Source: Advenella faeciporci
GTDB lineage: Bacteria; Pseudomonadota; Gammaproteobacteria; Burkholderiales; Burkholderiaceae_B
Length of the DNA stretch: 47,224 bases
Direction of reading: 5' to 3'
Assembly (NCBI RefSeq): GCF_014652395.1
Contig: NZ_BMYS01000004.1
Location: 1 to 47,224 of the forward strand
Positions 33,740 to 43,217 of this stretch are shown piece by piece; the stretch's first letter is position 1, and each line of letters opens with the position of its first letter. The notes below the pieces were generated by a model. That model saw only the letters and a list, made by a program, of their open reading frames with translations, searched no databases and was not told the DNA's origin. A program made the position numbers and the translations under genes.

Positions 33740-34561
33740 ATGAGCCTGATACCCGAAATAAAGCCCCAGCAATCGATTGAATTGCTTAAAGAGCTCCATA
33801 TCCTGACCCGTGACGGAAAAATCAACCAGGACACGCGTCGCAAGCTTAAACAGGTGTATCACCTGTACCAGTTCATTGAACCGTTAATGGCGGATGTACT
33901 TAAACAGAAAGACAGCCTGAGCCTGGTTGATCATGGGGCGGGCAAATCTTACCTGGGTTTCATTTTGTATGACCTGTTCCTGAAAGACAAACCTGGCGCA
34001 CATGTGTACGGCATTGAAACCCGTGCCGACCTGGTTACCAGATCAGAAGCCCTGGCACATCGGCTGGGTTTTGAAGGCATGTCATTTCTGGCCATGACCG
34101 TAGAGGAATCCATGTCTTCAACGCAACTGCCCGAAAAAATCGATATCGTGACGGCGTTACATGCCTGCAATACCGCCACTGATGACGCCATCCGCTTTGC
34201 CCTGAACCGGGATGCCCAATATATTGTGCTGGTGCCCTGTTGCCAGGCCGAAGTGGCTGCTGCCCTGCGCAGCAACAAGGGCAGCACGCTGGGTAAAACC
34301 CCCTTGTCGGAACTGTGGCGACACCCGATTCATACCCGTGAGTTCGGCAGCCAGCTTACCAATGTCCTGCGTTGCCTCCAACTGGAAGCCCGTGGCTACC
34401 AACTGACCGTGACCGAACTGGTGGGCTGGGAACACTCCATGAAAAACGAGTTGATCATTGCGAAAAAAACCGGTGGCTTCAAAAAAAGCGCCCGTGAGCG
34501 CCAGTTGCAAATCCTGAAAGAATGTCACCTTGAGGCGCTTGCCGACCGGTTTGCGTACTAG
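33740..34561 (+). CDS. Class I SAM-dependent methyltransferase
   Basis: This encodes 273 aa. The SAM-binding region is SLSLVDHGAGKSYLGFILYDLFL (motif I, DHGAGKSYLG), then HVYGIETRADLV, and the acceptor-side motif ALHACNTATDDAIRFAL with VLVPCCQAEVA. The PCCQ/HACNTATD pattern matches PF13679-type methyltransferases, some of which modify RNA or proteins. It starts 3 nt after hemN and is probably co-transcribed. The substrate is not known. Confidence 0.85.
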   Translation: MSLIPEIKPQQSIELLKELHILTRDGKINQDTRRKLKQVYHLYQFIEPLMADVLKQKDSLSLVDHGAGKSYLGFILYDLFLKDKPGAHVYGIETRADLVTRSEALAHRLGFEGMSFLAMTVEESMSSTQLPEKIDIVTALHACNTATDDAIRFALNRDAQYIVLVPCCQAEVAAALRSNKGSTLGKTPLSELWRHPIHTREFGSQLTNVLRCLQLEARGYQLTVTELVGWEHSMKNELIIAKKTGGFKKSARERQLQILKECHLEALADRFAY

Positions 34562-34896
34562 CTGATGTTGCCTTGGGCAAGGCGTTCTAGTTCCCACGCT
34601 CCCGCGTGGTAACTAGAGAGTTATTGCCTGTTTCTCGTTCCCACGCTCCCGCGTGGTAACGTGTACGAGCCTCGGCATCTGCCTATTGTTTCATCCATAT
34701 GCATCCCCACGCAGGAGCATGGGGACGAGAGATCCCGCGTGGTTTCTAGTTCCCATGCTCCGCGTGTGAACCAGACGGTTATTGCCTGTTTTAACAAGAA
34801 ATTGAACACAGAATCCAAGGACTTGTTAATCTGGATCAAATTGATTTTTTAATCACGGCTTAAAATTCATACTTGTATGAAAACAAGATCCGCGCA
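34562..34896. repeat. Cluster of four REP-like palindromes with a direct repeat
   Basis: This 335-bp gap holds four copies of the REP-like core: 34587-34616 (palindromic out to CTAG/CTAG), 34637-34660, 34702-34727 and 34749-34771. The 14-bp sequence GTTATTGCCTGTTT follows the first and fourth copies (34620-34633 and 34778-34791, 158 bp apart), which suggests a local duplication. The stretch 34631-34660 occurs again at 36544-36573. No gene is supported inside. Confidence 0.8.
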
Positions 34897-35280
34897 ATGA
34901 ACCCCAACCGGCAGCCCCTGCAACACTATTTAGCTCAAATCCTGGAAGCCATCAAACGCCTTCAAACCCACACCGGCAATATCAGTGAAATCAACTTCCT
35001 GTCCAATATCCCGGCCCAGGATTCAAGCCTGCACGAACTGGCCAACATCGCCCAGTCCTGCCGTGCACTTTGCCAGTTTTACGAGCTGTATGCCAAGGCC
35101 AACCCGCAAATCCCTTTCCAGGCAATGGCCCGCTTTGATCAATTACCAGATGGCGAAAAAAATCCGGAAATCCTGGACCTGGAAGCCATGGATCTTTGGG
35201 AAATCATCAAGGTGGATCTGCCCCGTTTTCAGCAACAGGTTACGCAAGCGCAGACTGTTTTGAAGCAGAAAAAAAGTTAA
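34897..35280 (+). CDS. Degenerate HEPN (DUF86/HepT-like) protein
   Basis: This encodes 127 aa from the ATG at 34897; no clear ribosome-binding site. The order of features follows DUF86: YLAQILEAIKRLQ (helix 1), QDSSLHELANIAQSCRALCQFYELYAKANPQIPFQAM (helices 2-3), and DLWEIIKVDLPRFQQQV at the end. Where the family has the RNase motif R-N-x-x-x-H-x-Y, this protein has ARFDQLPDGEKNPEI (residues 78-91): the Arg79 remains, but Asn and His are absent. No nucleotidyltransferase (MNT) partner gene is next to it. It is either an inactive or repurposed HEPN protein, or a distant helical family. Confidence 0.6.
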   Translation: MNPNRQPLQHYLAQILEAIKRLQTHTGNISEINFLSNIPAQDSSLHELANIAQSCRALCQFYELYAKANPQIPFQAMARFDQLPDGEKNPEILDLEAMDLWEIIKVDLPRFQQQVTQAQTVLKQKKS

Positions 35281-35311
35281 TGTTATTTGGCAACCCGGGC
35301 GATGGCATCCA

Positions 35312-36406
35312 TTAACCATTCAACCGCAGAACGGGCTTGATCACAGCCCCACTGGCCGAATCCGCGAACGCCTGATTAATTTGATCCAGTTCATAAAACT
35401 GTACCAAACGGTCAAAAGGAAACTTACCCTGCTTATACAAAGCAATCAATTGCGGAATAAAAATCTTGGGGATGCTGTCGCCCTCAATCACGCCAATCAT
35501 GGATTTTCCCTCGGCCATGAGCTCATTTTGAATGTTTAAACTGACCTCGCCGGTAAAACCGACAATAGCCACTACACCCAAGGGCTTAAGCGCCGCCAGA
35601 GACTGTTTGACAACCGCAGCCACACCCGTGGTTTCAACGGCATAAGGCACACCAATACCTGAAATACGGTGTACCGCTGCCACCGTATCTGTGGTGCTGC
35701 CATTAATCACGTGGGTGGCCCCCAGTTCTTTGGCCAGTTCAAGACGATGCTCATGAACATCTACTGCAATAATAGGGTAGCAGCCAATGACACGGGCGGC
35801 CATAATGGCGCTAAGGCCCACGGCCCCTGTACCAAACACCACAATGCCTTCACTGGCTTTGGGACGCAAACGGTTCAAGACTGTACCGGCACCCGTTTGA
35901 AGGCCACAACCCAAAGGTCCTAAAAGTGCCAAATCCACGTCTTTATCAACCACCACGGCATTATCTGCCTTGGTAATCACGGTTTGACTAAATGATGACT
36001 GGCCAAAAAAAATGGAAAGCGGCTGATCATTTAAAGAATAAGGTGTCTGCCCGCCAGCCAGGACACCACCAAAATTCAATGGATTGAATTCACTACATAC
36101 GGTTGGATGACCGCTTAGGCAGTGATCACAATGACGGCAACTGGCAAAGCTAAGTACGACATGATCACCCACCTGCACTGTGCTGACATCAGCCCCCACC
36201 TCTTCGACAATGCCAGACCCTTCGTGCCCCAAAATACCCGGTAACGGGAAAACGCCTTCCAGGTCACGCGCTACGGCGTCTGTGTGGCACACCCCCGAAG
36301 CAACCATTTTGAGACGAATTTCATCGGCTTTAACGGGGGCTACGTCAATTTCATGAATTTCAAAAGGTTGACCAAGACCAAAAGTAACCGCTGCTTTGGT
36401 TTTCAT
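35312..36406 (-). CDS. Zinc-dependent alcohol dehydrogenase (NAD-linked)
   Basis: This encodes 364 aa from the ATG at 36406 (AGGGAG upstream). Catalytic zinc: Cys in SGVCHTDAVARD and His in GHEGSGIVEEVG. Structural zinc: CRHCDHCLSGHPTVC. The cofactor site is GTGAVGLSAIMAARVIG followed by an acidic residue (AVDVHEHRL), so NAD is likely. It is close to aryl- and benzyl-alcohol dehydrogenases (GPLGCGLQTGAGTVLN). It stands alone between two repeat-containing gaps. Confidence 0.93.
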   Translation of the reverse strand: MKTKAAVTFGLGQPFEIHEIDVAPVKADEIRLKMVASGVCHTDAVARDLEGVFPLPGILGHEGSGIVEEVGADVSTVQVGDHVVLSFASCRHCDHCLSGHPTVCSEFNPLNFGGVLAGGQTPYSLNDQPLSIFFGQSSFSQTVITKADNAVVVDKDVDLALLGPLGCGLQTGAGTVLNRLRPKASEGIVVFGTGAVGLSAIMAARVIGCYPIIAVDVHEHRLELAKELGATHVINGSTTDTVAAVHRISGIGVPYAVETTGVAAVVKQSLAALKPLGVVAIVGFTGEVSLNIQNELMAEGKSMIGVIEGDSIPKIFIPQLIALYKQGKFPFDRLVQFYELDQINQAFADSASGAVIKPVLRLNG

Positions 36407-36549
36407 ACAAAACTCCCTACAGGTTAAAAGGTATTCATCACCCGTCAAGCCTATCACATTCTGCCTTAAGCAACGAGATTAGTAATTATGTCACCCATGG
36501 AATACTGAACTGAACCCAAAAAGTTGGACACCCATTCAACTTATTTCTC

Positions 36550-36573
36550 GTTCCCACGCTCCCGCGTGGTAAC
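36550..36573. repeat. REP-like palindrome
   Basis: One full copy of the dispersed unit lies between the divergently or separately transcribed alcohol dehydrogenase and acetolactate synthase genes. With six flanking bases it is identical to 34631-34660, which suggests recent copying. Confidence 0.75.
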
Positions 36574-36590
36574 AAGAAACAAGAAATGAA

Positions 36591-38345
36591 TTATTCCTCC
36601 ACATACCAGTTATCTTCAGACAGCATGACCTGCTGGTGGCCATAACCGGCCGGCATCATGGGGAAACAGTTTTCCAGTGCCTGAACCCGCACATCCAGGA
36701 AATAGGGGCCTTCGGAATCCAGACATTCTTGCAGGGCCGCTTCCAGCTCATTGGGATCCGACACAGTTGCGGCCTCCCAGCCAAATGCCCGGGCCAGCGC
36801 CACAAAGTCGGGGATGGAATCATTGTAACTATGGCTGTAACGCCCGTCATGAATCAGTTCCTGCCACTGTCGTACCATGCCCATGTGCTGGTTATTGCAC
36901 AAAATAACCTTGACCGGGGTACGGTGCTGGGTGGCAGTGGCCAGCTCCTGGATATTCATAAGGACCGAGGCATCCCCACTGATACATACCACCAGCGAAT
37001 CGGGATTGCCAACTTGCGCACCTATGGCAGCCGGGACGCCATAACCCATGGTACCGGCCCCACCCGAGGTCAGCCAGCGGTTGGGCTGGTTGAATTTCAG
37101 GTATTGGGCCGCCCACATCTGGTGCTGTCCCACGTCGGTACTGACAATGGCGTCACGGTTTTCAATTAAGGCATTCACCGTGCTTAGCAAGTGTTGCGGC
37201 AAAATATGAGTCTCGGACGGCGTAAAACCCAGGCAGTCTTTTTCACGCCACTTGCCAATACGTGTCCACCAGTCATCCAGCTGGGTATTGTCGCGTTCCA
37301 GTGCCTTGATCTCGGTAAACAACCCCTTCAGCAAAGGATAGCAATCGCCCACCAGCGCCACATCGGCACGCACGACCTTGTCAATGGAAGCAGGGTCGAT
37401 ATCCAGGTGAATTTTGGTGGCATGCGGGCAAAAATCGGACAGGCGACCGGTAATACGGTCATCAAAACGCGCGCCCACGCAAATTATCAGGTCGGCATGG
37501 TGCATGGCCAGGTTGGCTTCAAGGGTGCCATGCATGCCCAACATACCCAGAAATTGTTTATCGGTGCCGGGGAAAGCGCCCAGGCCCATGAGCGTCAGGG
37601 TGCAGGGTGCCCCCAGATAATTAACCATGTTGCTGAATACTTCGCAGGCATCGGGGCCGGAATTGATCAGGCCGCCGCCGCCATAAAACACTGGCCGCCG
37701 GGCATTCACGATTAAGGCTGCCGCCCGTTTGGTGGCCGCCTGCAATACCGATGGGGCGACCTGTGACACCGCACTGACCGGTACCTCACCATTTGCATCG
37801 GCATCAGATTCCGGGGCCGTGGCCATCTGGATATCCTTGGGAAAATCAATCAGTACCGGGCCAGGACGACCGGAGGCCGTCAGGTTATAGGCCTTGGCGA
37901 CCAGGCCGGCCACGTCTTCAACCCGCTTGATTTGCGCATTCCATTTGGTCACCGGACGGGAAATGCCCACGGCATCACATTCCTGGAACGCATCGGTACC
38001 AATCGCACCGGTGGCTACCTGGCCGCTGATGCACAGCACCGGAATCGAATCACACATGGCATCGAGCAGGCCGGAAGTGGTATTGGCCATGCCGGGCCCG
38101 GAGGTTACCAGCACCACACCGGTTCGACCGGTGGAACGGGCATAACCTTCGGCCGCATGCATGGCCGCCTGTTCATGACGAACCAGAACGTGACGGATGC
38201 GCGGTTCCGCGTACAGGGCATCATACAGCGGCAGCACGGCGCCGCCCGGATAGCCAAAAATCGTATCTACGCCGTTGGCAATCAGCGTTTCCAGCAACAC
38301 TTGGGCACCGCTCATGGCAGTATTCTGTAAAGGTAAGGAAGTCAT
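36591..38345 (-). CDS. ilvB: Acetolactate synthase, large (catalytic) subunit
   Basis: This encodes 584 aa. It is a ThDP enzyme: [19 protein letters not shown], the catalytic glutamate in [16 protein letters not shown], a central FAD-binding domain, and [30 protein letters not shown] for ThDP. It condenses two pyruvates (or pyruvate and 2-oxobutyrate) in valine, leucine and isoleucine synthesis. No small regulatory subunit (ilvN/ilvH) follows within the window; the next gene on this strand is an alcohol dehydrogenase. It is divergent from panB, which uses the downstream product 2-oxoisovalerate. Confidence 0.93.
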   Translation of the reverse strand: MTSLPLQNTAMSGAQVLLETLIANGVDTIFGYPGGAVLPLYDALYAEPRIRHVLVRHEQAAMHAAEGYARSTGRTGVVLVTSGPGMANTTSGLLDAMCDSIPVLCISGQVATGAIGTDAFQECDAVGISRPVTKWNAQIKRVEDVAGLVAKAYNLTASGRPGPVLIDFPKDIQMATAPESDADANGEVPVSAVSQVAPSVLQAATKRAAALIVNARRPVFYGGGGLINSGPDACEVFSNMVNYLGAPCTLTLMGLGAFPGTDKQFLGMLGMHGTLEANLAMHHADLIICVGARFDDRITGRLSDFCPHATKIHLDIDPASIDKVVRADVALVGDCYPLLKGLFTEIKALERDNTQLDDWWTRIGKWREKDCLGFTPSETHILPQHLLSTVNALIENRDAIVSTDVGQHQMWAAQYLKFNQPNRWLTSGGAGTMGYGVPAAIGAQVGNPDSLVVCISGDASVLMNIQELATATQHRTPVKVILCNNQHMGMVRQWQELIHDGRYSHSYNDSIPDFVALARAFGWEAATVSDPNELEAALQECLDSEGPYFLDVRVQALENCFPMMPAGYGHQQVMLSEDNWYVEE

Positions 38346-38476
38346 GATAATTTACACACAAATTAAGGATCCTTCGATAATATCAATATTTTATTCTTCC
38401 CTGTCCGAACTCGCGCGTAATACACGTTAAACTATCCGCATTCTTCCTGCCGTTTTTACCTTCAAGGAATCTTGAA

Positions 38477-39304
38477 ATGAGTGTTCACGCTGACATCAAA
38501 CGCATCACTGTTCCTCAGCTGATGGCTTACAAGGGCCAGAAAAAAATTGTCTCCCTGACCTCCTATATTGCACCTTTTGCCCGTATTCTGGACGAATACA
38601 TGGACATGATCCTGATTGGCGACTCAACCGCCATGGTGGGCTACAACATGGATGACACGCTCTCCATTACTGTAGACCAGCTTGCCGCCCATGCCAAGGC
38701 GGTGGTCAGTTCCACCCGGCGCGCCTGCATTGTGGTGGACATGCCTTTTGGCAGTTACCAGGAATCTCCCGAACAGGCTTTTCGCAATGCCGCCAAAATG
38801 CTGTCAGTCAGTGGTGCCGATGCCGTGAAGTTTGAAGGCGGTGAATACCTGGCCGAGACCACCCGTTTCCTGGTTGACCGTGGCATTCCCGTACTGGCCC
38901 ATATTGGCTTAATGCCACAGTATGTCAACACCATGGGCGGTTTCAAGGCACAGGGCTTAAGCGAAGAGGCCGCCAACCGCATTTTCAATGACGCGATTGC
39001 CCAGGAGCAGGCCGGCGCATGGGGAATCGTAATTGAAGGCACTGCCGAACCGCTGGCCCGCCGCATTACGCAAAACGTAAAAATCCCCACCATTGGCATT
39101 GGCGCCTCGCCTGAATGTGATGGCCAGGTTCTGGTGGCCGAAGACATCTTCAATTTAAGCGGTTCACGTATTCCGAAATTTGCACGGCAGTTTTCTGACG
39201 TGCAGGCAACCATCCGCCAGGGTGTCGAAGCCTATGCCAGCCAGGTCCGTGATGGCTCATTCCCCACCCTGAACCACTGCTTCGGTGTACCCAAAAATGG
39301 CTAA
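38477..39304 (+). CDS. panB: 3-methyl-2-oxobutanoate hydroxymethyltransferase
   Basis: This encodes 275 aa with AAGGAATC before the ATG. Family motifs: KIVSLTSYIAPFARILDEY, DMILIGDSTAMVGYNMDDT, VVDMPFGSYQESPEQAFRNA, VKFEGGEY, VLAHIGLMPQYVN, and PTIGIGASPECDGQVLVAED. PanB adds a hydroxymethyl group from 5,10-methylene-THF to 2-oxoisovalerate in pantothenate synthesis. panC is not adjacent. The next gene starts within its last codons. Confidence 0.95.
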   Translation: MSVHADIKRITVPQLMAYKGQKKIVSLTSYIAPFARILDEYMDMILIGDSTAMVGYNMDDTLSITVDQLAAHAKAVVSSTRRACIVVDMPFGSYQESPEQAFRNAAKMLSVSGADAVKFEGGEYLAETTRFLVDRGIPVLAHIGLMPQYVNTMGGFKAQGLSEEAANRIFNDAIAQEQAGAWGIVIEGTAEPLARRITQNVKIPTIGIGASPECDGQVLVAEDIFNLSGSRIPKFARQFSDVQATIRQGVEAYASQVRDGSFPTLNHCFGVPKNG

Positions 39305-39830
39305 ACCGGAAAAACAGGTGAACGGTGCCCCGTGGCATGAAGTACGCAAATCCTCGCTGCATGGCAACGGGGTGTTTGCCCTGCGGGATATTCCTGCCGG
39401 TACCAAAATCATCGAATACACCGGCAAACGCATTACGCCCGAACAGGCCGATGCCATGTTTCCGGTCAATCCCGATGATCCGTTCCATACCTTTTTCTTT
39501 TCCTTAAGTTCAGGAAAAATCATTGATGGTGGCCAGCGTGGCAACGATGCCCGCTGGATCAACCACAGCTGCGACCCCAACTGTGAAACCCAGGAAGGAC
39601 GCCACGGAAAACGGGTGTATGTATTTGCCAAAAGGGATATCAAAGCAGGCGAAGAACTGTTTTACGATTATGGCCTGGTCATTGACGATAAACTGACCGC
39701 CAAACTGAAAAAGCAATACCAATGCCTGTGTGGCGCGGAAAACTGCCGCGGCACCATGCTGGCCCTGCCTGAAAAGAAAAAAACCGTCAAAAAGGCGACT
39801 GCAAAAAAGAAACCGGCTGATCCGGCTTAA
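39297..39830 (+). CDS. SET-domain protein (predicted protein lysine methyltransferase)
   Basis: This encodes 177 aa, starting with an ATG that overlaps the end of panB by 8 nt, so it is probably co-transcribed and coupled. The SET core is complete: HGNGVFALRDIPAGTKIIEYTGKRI, WINHSCDPNCE (residues 88-97), and KAGEELFYDYG with Tyr123 and Tyr125. A post-SET-like zinc group CLCGAENC (143-150) follows. The last ~20 residues are Lys/Ala-rich. SET proteins transfer methyl groups from SAM to lysine side chains; in bacteria targets are mostly unknown, with histone-like and ribosomal proteins suggested. Domain certain, target unknown. Confidence 0.92.
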   Translation: MAKPEKQVNGAPWHEVRKSSLHGNGVFALRDIPAGTKIIEYTGKRITPEQADAMFPVNPDDPFHTFFFSLSSGKIIDGGQRGNDARWINHSCDPNCETQEGRHGKRVYVFAKRDIKAGEELFYDYGLVIDDKLTAKLKKQYQCLCGAENCRGTMLALPEKKKTVKKATAKKKPADPA

Positions 39831-39849
39831 CGCCAGTCATTGCCCAAAA

Positions 39850-39868
39850 CCCGGCCTTATGCGCCGGG
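39850..39868 (-). terminator. Terminator after the deoxyribosyltransferase gene
   Basis: On the minus strand CCCGGC/GCCGGG (39863-39868 pairing with 39850-39855, 7-nt loop) is followed by TTTTGGG. It lies between the convergent SET and deoxyribosyltransferase genes. The T-run is short, so efficiency is uncertain. Confidence 0.55.
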
Positions 39869-39890
39869 GACCCCATTAACATCAACAGCA

Positions 39891-40385
39891 TCAGGTCAGT
39901 TCGGCCACCATTTTTTCAAGGCAATCCCGGGCATCGCCCACCACCACCCTGGTGCTGCAGGCAATCATCAGATTCAGGTTCAGGCCAAAATCCTCAACCG
40001 TAAAACCGTGTGCATCAATATCACGCCCCTGTTCATGGCCAAGCGAAACCTGCTCCACCAGCGACCGGCCATCATGGGTATACACCCAAACCGGCTTGCC
40101 CAAGGCAATGGCGAACCCCACTTCAAACACCGTGCCCGAATCGGGCTCATGCCCCCGAAAAGCATTGACATTGGCCATGACGGCATCTGCCTGGCGGATC
40201 AGCCCGATATTGGACTGGTAAATCCAGTGCGCCAGCAACGGCTTATCCAGCCCCGCCGGGGCATGATTATCCAGCGGATACAAGCCCGCAAAACCGAATG
40301 ACTCACAAAGGGCCTTAAGCTGCTGGCCATATTCAACGGCATCGTGCCGGAATACATCGGGCCCGGCCAGATAAATCTTCTTCAT
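39891..40385 (-). CDS. Nucleoside 2-deoxyribosyltransferase
   Basis: This encodes 164 aa. The fold starts with KKIYLAGPDVFRHDAVEYGQQL, and the catalytic glutamate and binding Asp are in HEPDSGTVFEVGFAIALGKPVW. These enzymes move deoxyribose between purine and pyrimidine bases in nucleotide salvage. No operon partner is seen. Confidence 0.92.
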   Translation of the reverse strand: MKKIYLAGPDVFRHDAVEYGQQLKALCESFGFAGLYPLDNHAPAGLDKPLLAHWIYQSNIGLIRQADAVMANVNAFRGHEPDSGTVFEVGFAIALGKPVWVYTHDGRSLVEQVSLGHEQGRDIDAHGFTVEDFGLNLNLMIACSTRVVVGDARDCLEKMVAELT

Positions 40386-40505
40386 TTAAACCACCTTTTA
40401 CAACGGCAAGAGAGAAACCATCACCAACCGGAAAATGAGCAAATTTTACTTCAACCTGAAAACCGGTAAGGGTCAAATTATAGGCATCTGCCCCATGTTT
40501 ACCGA

Positions 40506-41960
40506 TTAATCGCCCGCTTTCAGCACCCCGTATCGCAACAGTGTGCGTTCTCGTGCCTGGGCATGATCCACAATAGGTGGCAAGTACACGCCTGCCATCA
40601 GCCAGGGCTCATGAATGGCCTTATCAGGCACCTGCTTCAGCTCGGGCACATAACGCCGGATGAATTTACCTTCGGGATCAAATTTTCTTGACTGAGTCAC
40701 CGGATTAAAGATGCGAAACCAGGGCTGGGCATCACACCCGGTAGAAGCGGCCCATTGCCAGCCGCCATTATTCGAGGCCAGGTCATAATCATTCAGTTTA
40801 TCGGCAAAATATTTTTCACCTTCACGCCAGTCAATACCCAGATCCTTGCACAAAAATGAAGCGGTGATCATGCGCAGCCGGTTATGCATGTAACCGGTCT
40901 GGTTCAGCTGGCGCATGGCGGCATCCACAATCGGATAACCTGTTCTGCCTTCACACCAGGCCGCAAAATACCCGGGATTACTATCCCACACGATGCGGTC
41001 GCAGGCGCGCTGGAAAGACCGGTTCACGACATGTGGAAAATGATACAGAATGGCCTGATAGAACTCTCGCCAGATCAGCTCGGACAGCCAGGTTGCCGCG
41101 CCGTCATTGTTTTGTTGCAGGGCAAAACGGGCCAGCTTGCGCACAGACACCGTACCAAAACGGATATGTACCGACAGGTACGACACCCCCTTGACCGCCG
41201 GAAAGTCACGCGCCTCTTTATAGCGCGCCATCCGGGTGGTGAAGTCTTCAAACAGGGTTTGCGCACCGCTGCTGCCTGCCGGCATAGGCAATGATTCCCA
41301 GGTGCCAGACTCAAAACCCATCTGTTCCAATGAAGGGATACTTTCCCCTCGTGGTTTGCTGGCCAGCCGGGCGGCATATTTTTCAACCGGATAGGCTTTA
41401 AGCTGGAAATCATCCACTTTCTTCAGCCAGGCATTCTTGTATGGGGTGAAAACACTGTATGGCTTACCCGCCTGGGTCAGAACCTCATGGGTTTCAAAAA
41501 CCACCTGATCCTTGAAATCGGCAAACCCGATACCCATGACATCAAGACTGGCCGCCACCCTTTGGTCACGCGCGATGGCCACCGGTTCATAATCGCGATT
41601 GGTGAATACTTTCTGCACGCCCAGCTGCCGGGCCAATTCGGGAATGCAATCCCGGGCCGCCCCATACCTGACAATCAGCCCACTGCCCTGCCCGCCGGCA
41701 TGCAAGGACAAGGCATGCAAGCCGGCATCAAGAGCCAGAACGCTTTGATGAATAAATTCAACCCGGCGGTCTTTACGGCCAGGCAGGGCATCCAGGATAT
41801 CGGTATCAAAAATAAAAACACAATACACTTTGCGCGCAGTCCGCAAGGCATGGTAAAGCGCGGCATGATCCTCACAGCGCAAGTCACGGCGAAACCAGAC
41901 CAGGGCCGCTGTCATGGGCGCGGACTCAGCCAGAGATTCTTTTGTATCATCCTTGAGCAT
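40506..41960 (-). CDS. phrB: Deoxyribodipyrimidine photolyase (CPD photolyase)
   Basis: This encodes 484 aa. The ATG at 41960 shares one base with the stop of the upstream regulator (TGATG) and has GGGAGG 8 nt before it, so translation is coupled. Photolyase features: [20 protein letters not shown] at the antenna-binding N-terminal domain, and the FAD domain with [43 protein letters not shown]. It repairs UV-induced pyrimidine dimers using blue light. It forms an operon with a B12-binding MerR regulator, which fits light-dependent expression. Confidence 0.96.
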   Translation of the reverse strand: MLKDDTKESLAESAPMTAALVWFRRDLRCEDHAALYHALRTARKVYCVFIFDTDILDALPGRKDRRVEFIHQSVLALDAGLHALSLHAGGQGSGLIVRYGAARDCIPELARQLGVQKVFTNRDYEPVAIARDQRVAASLDVMGIGFADFKDQVVFETHEVLTQAGKPYSVFTPYKNAWLKKVDDFQLKAYPVEKYAARLASKPRGESIPSLEQMGFESGTWESLPMPAGSSGAQTLFEDFTTRMARYKEARDFPAVKGVSYLSVHIRFGTVSVRKLARFALQQNNDGAATWLSELIWREFYQAILYHFPHVVNRSFQRACDRIVWDSNPGYFAAWCEGRTGYPIVDAAMRQLNQTGYMHNRLRMITASFLCKDLGIDWREGEKYFADKLNDYDLASNNGGWQWAASTGCDAQPWFRIFNPVTQSRKFDPEGKFIRRYVPELKQVPDKAIHEPWLMAGVYLPPIVDHAQARERTLLRYGVLKAGD

Positions 41961-42925
41961 CAAATTGCCTCCCGCTTGGCACGCCAGGCGGCCAAGGCCT
42001 CGATAATATCCTGGGCTTTACGAAAAAAGACGGTATTTGCCGGCAACCGTTTTGAATTGAATAAAGCCGCATTCCCACCCATCCATAGCTCTGTGCCGAC
42101 AGGCAGATTCTGGCGCAATTGCTTCAGGTTCTGGATCACCTCCTGAACCGGTGCATGGGTACTGACACCAATGGCCACAATATCTGCATTCAATTCCCCG
42201 GCCGCCGCCAGAATTTCCGACAAGGGGGTATCCGCCCCCAGGGACAGGCACTCACAATTTTCAAGGGCAAAAAAGCATTCGGCCATAAGCAAACCCAACG
42301 TGTGTTTTTCTTGCGGCAAAGTCGTTAACAACACACGCGGAGTACGGATTTCACCGGGCAATTTGATGTCGATAGCCGTCATGGCGTCTCTTAAAATCCC
42401 CTGGATGGTTTCCGTAAAAAGATGCTCCTGAAATACGGAAAGCTCACCCTGCATCCAGGCAGTACCCACCTCCCGGGCCAATGGGGAAATAATATTTTCT
42501 ATGGTTGCAGCCAGGCCATATTTAACCAGTTGTTGCTGTACAGCGCGACGAAATCGTTCTGACTGATTGTCTTTCAGCCACTGTATCCATTCTCTATCCA
42601 GGGTCTGTCCGTTTTTTGTTTTTCCTGAATGACGCCCGGATCCTGATTCTTGGACCGTCTTGCTTAAGGCGTGCAATTCATCCAGCGATAAGCGGGCCAC
42701 CTTTGAAGGCCGGTAACCCGCCACCAGCAAACGTTTGATAACCAGCAATTTATCAAGATCAGACTGAAGATAGCTGCGATTGCCCTGTGCATCCCTTTGT
42801 GGATCCGGGAACCCGTAACGATGCTCCCACATGCGCAAGGTCATTTTGCTTAGCCCCGTGTCACGTTCAATATCGGATATTGAGTAGTTCACGGCAGGAA
42901 GAATCGTATTGGTGGTTTGGTTCAT
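41960..42925 (-). CDS. litR: MerR-family regulator with B12-binding domain (LitR/CarH-type photoreceptor)
   Basis: This encodes 321 aa. The N-terminal MerR helix-turn-helix (about 14-80) reads [40 protein letters not shown] helical cap domain follows with the Wx9EH motif of light-sensing CarH proteins: Trp157, then Glu167-His168 ([15 protein letters not shown]). The C-terminal domain has the B12 motif ExHxxG (Glu206-Lys-His208-Thr-Leu-Gly211). CarH/LitR proteins bind adenosylcobalamin in the dark, repress, and release DNA when light breaks the Co-C bond. It is upstream of and coupled to photolyase and divergent from a lipid-modification operon. All key residues are kept, so a working light sensor is likely but not proven. 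Confidence 0.9.
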   Translation of the reverse strand: MNQTTNTILPAVNYSISDIERDTGLSKMTLRMWEHRYGFPDPQRDAQGNRSYLQSDLDKLLVIKRLLVAGYRPSKVARLSLDELHALSKTVQESGSGRHSGKTKNGQTLDREWIQWLKDNQSERFRRAVQQQLVKYGLAATIENIISPLAREVGTAWMQGELSVFQEHLFTETIQGILRDAMTAIDIKLPGEIRTPRVLLTTLPQEKHTLGLLMAECFFALENCECLSLGADTPLSEILAAAGELNADIVAIGVSTHAPVQEVIQNLKQLRQNLPVGTELWMGGNAALFNSKRLPANTVFFRKAQDIIEALAAWRAKREAI

Positions 42926-43092
42926 TACAAATCTACAAAAAAGAAAAAACGGTCATTTGAAAAAGTGCCTGGCTTGCTGTGCACACTTTGCTGCATTAAT
43001 GGGACAGGCATGCTCTGCCGCCATTTTCACCACTCGAGGCAATAAAAACAATAGTGAATTTTAAGCTGGCCCTAAAAAAACATAATACACAT

Positions 43093-43149
43093 ATACAAAA
43101 ACATTTTTATTTAAATTGTATTATACAAAATAATATTTTGGTTATACAA
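43093..43149. promoter_or_regulatory. Candidate LitR operator region
   Basis: The half-site ATACAA occurs at 43093-43098, 43123-43128 and 43144-43149. The middle copy is part of a perfect 13-bp palindrome, TTGTAT-T-ATACAA (43116-43128). It lies in the 292-bp gap between the divergent litR-phrB and FAD-oxidoreductase operons, 90 bp before the latter's ATG. No clear sigma-70 promoter is visible, so an alternative sigma factor may be used. LitR binding is inferred. Confidence 0.55.
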
Positions 43150-43217
43150 TTATAAAAATTCATCGTTTTTTAGATGCCATTTAGAAGTCGTATTTTTTCT
43201 GCATCAAGGTTTTAATT

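Noticed and set aside
34587-34771. CRISPR-like array of repeats
   Set aside because: The units vary in sequence and are unevenly spaced, the core is a palindrome found singly elsewhere, and no cas genes are present.
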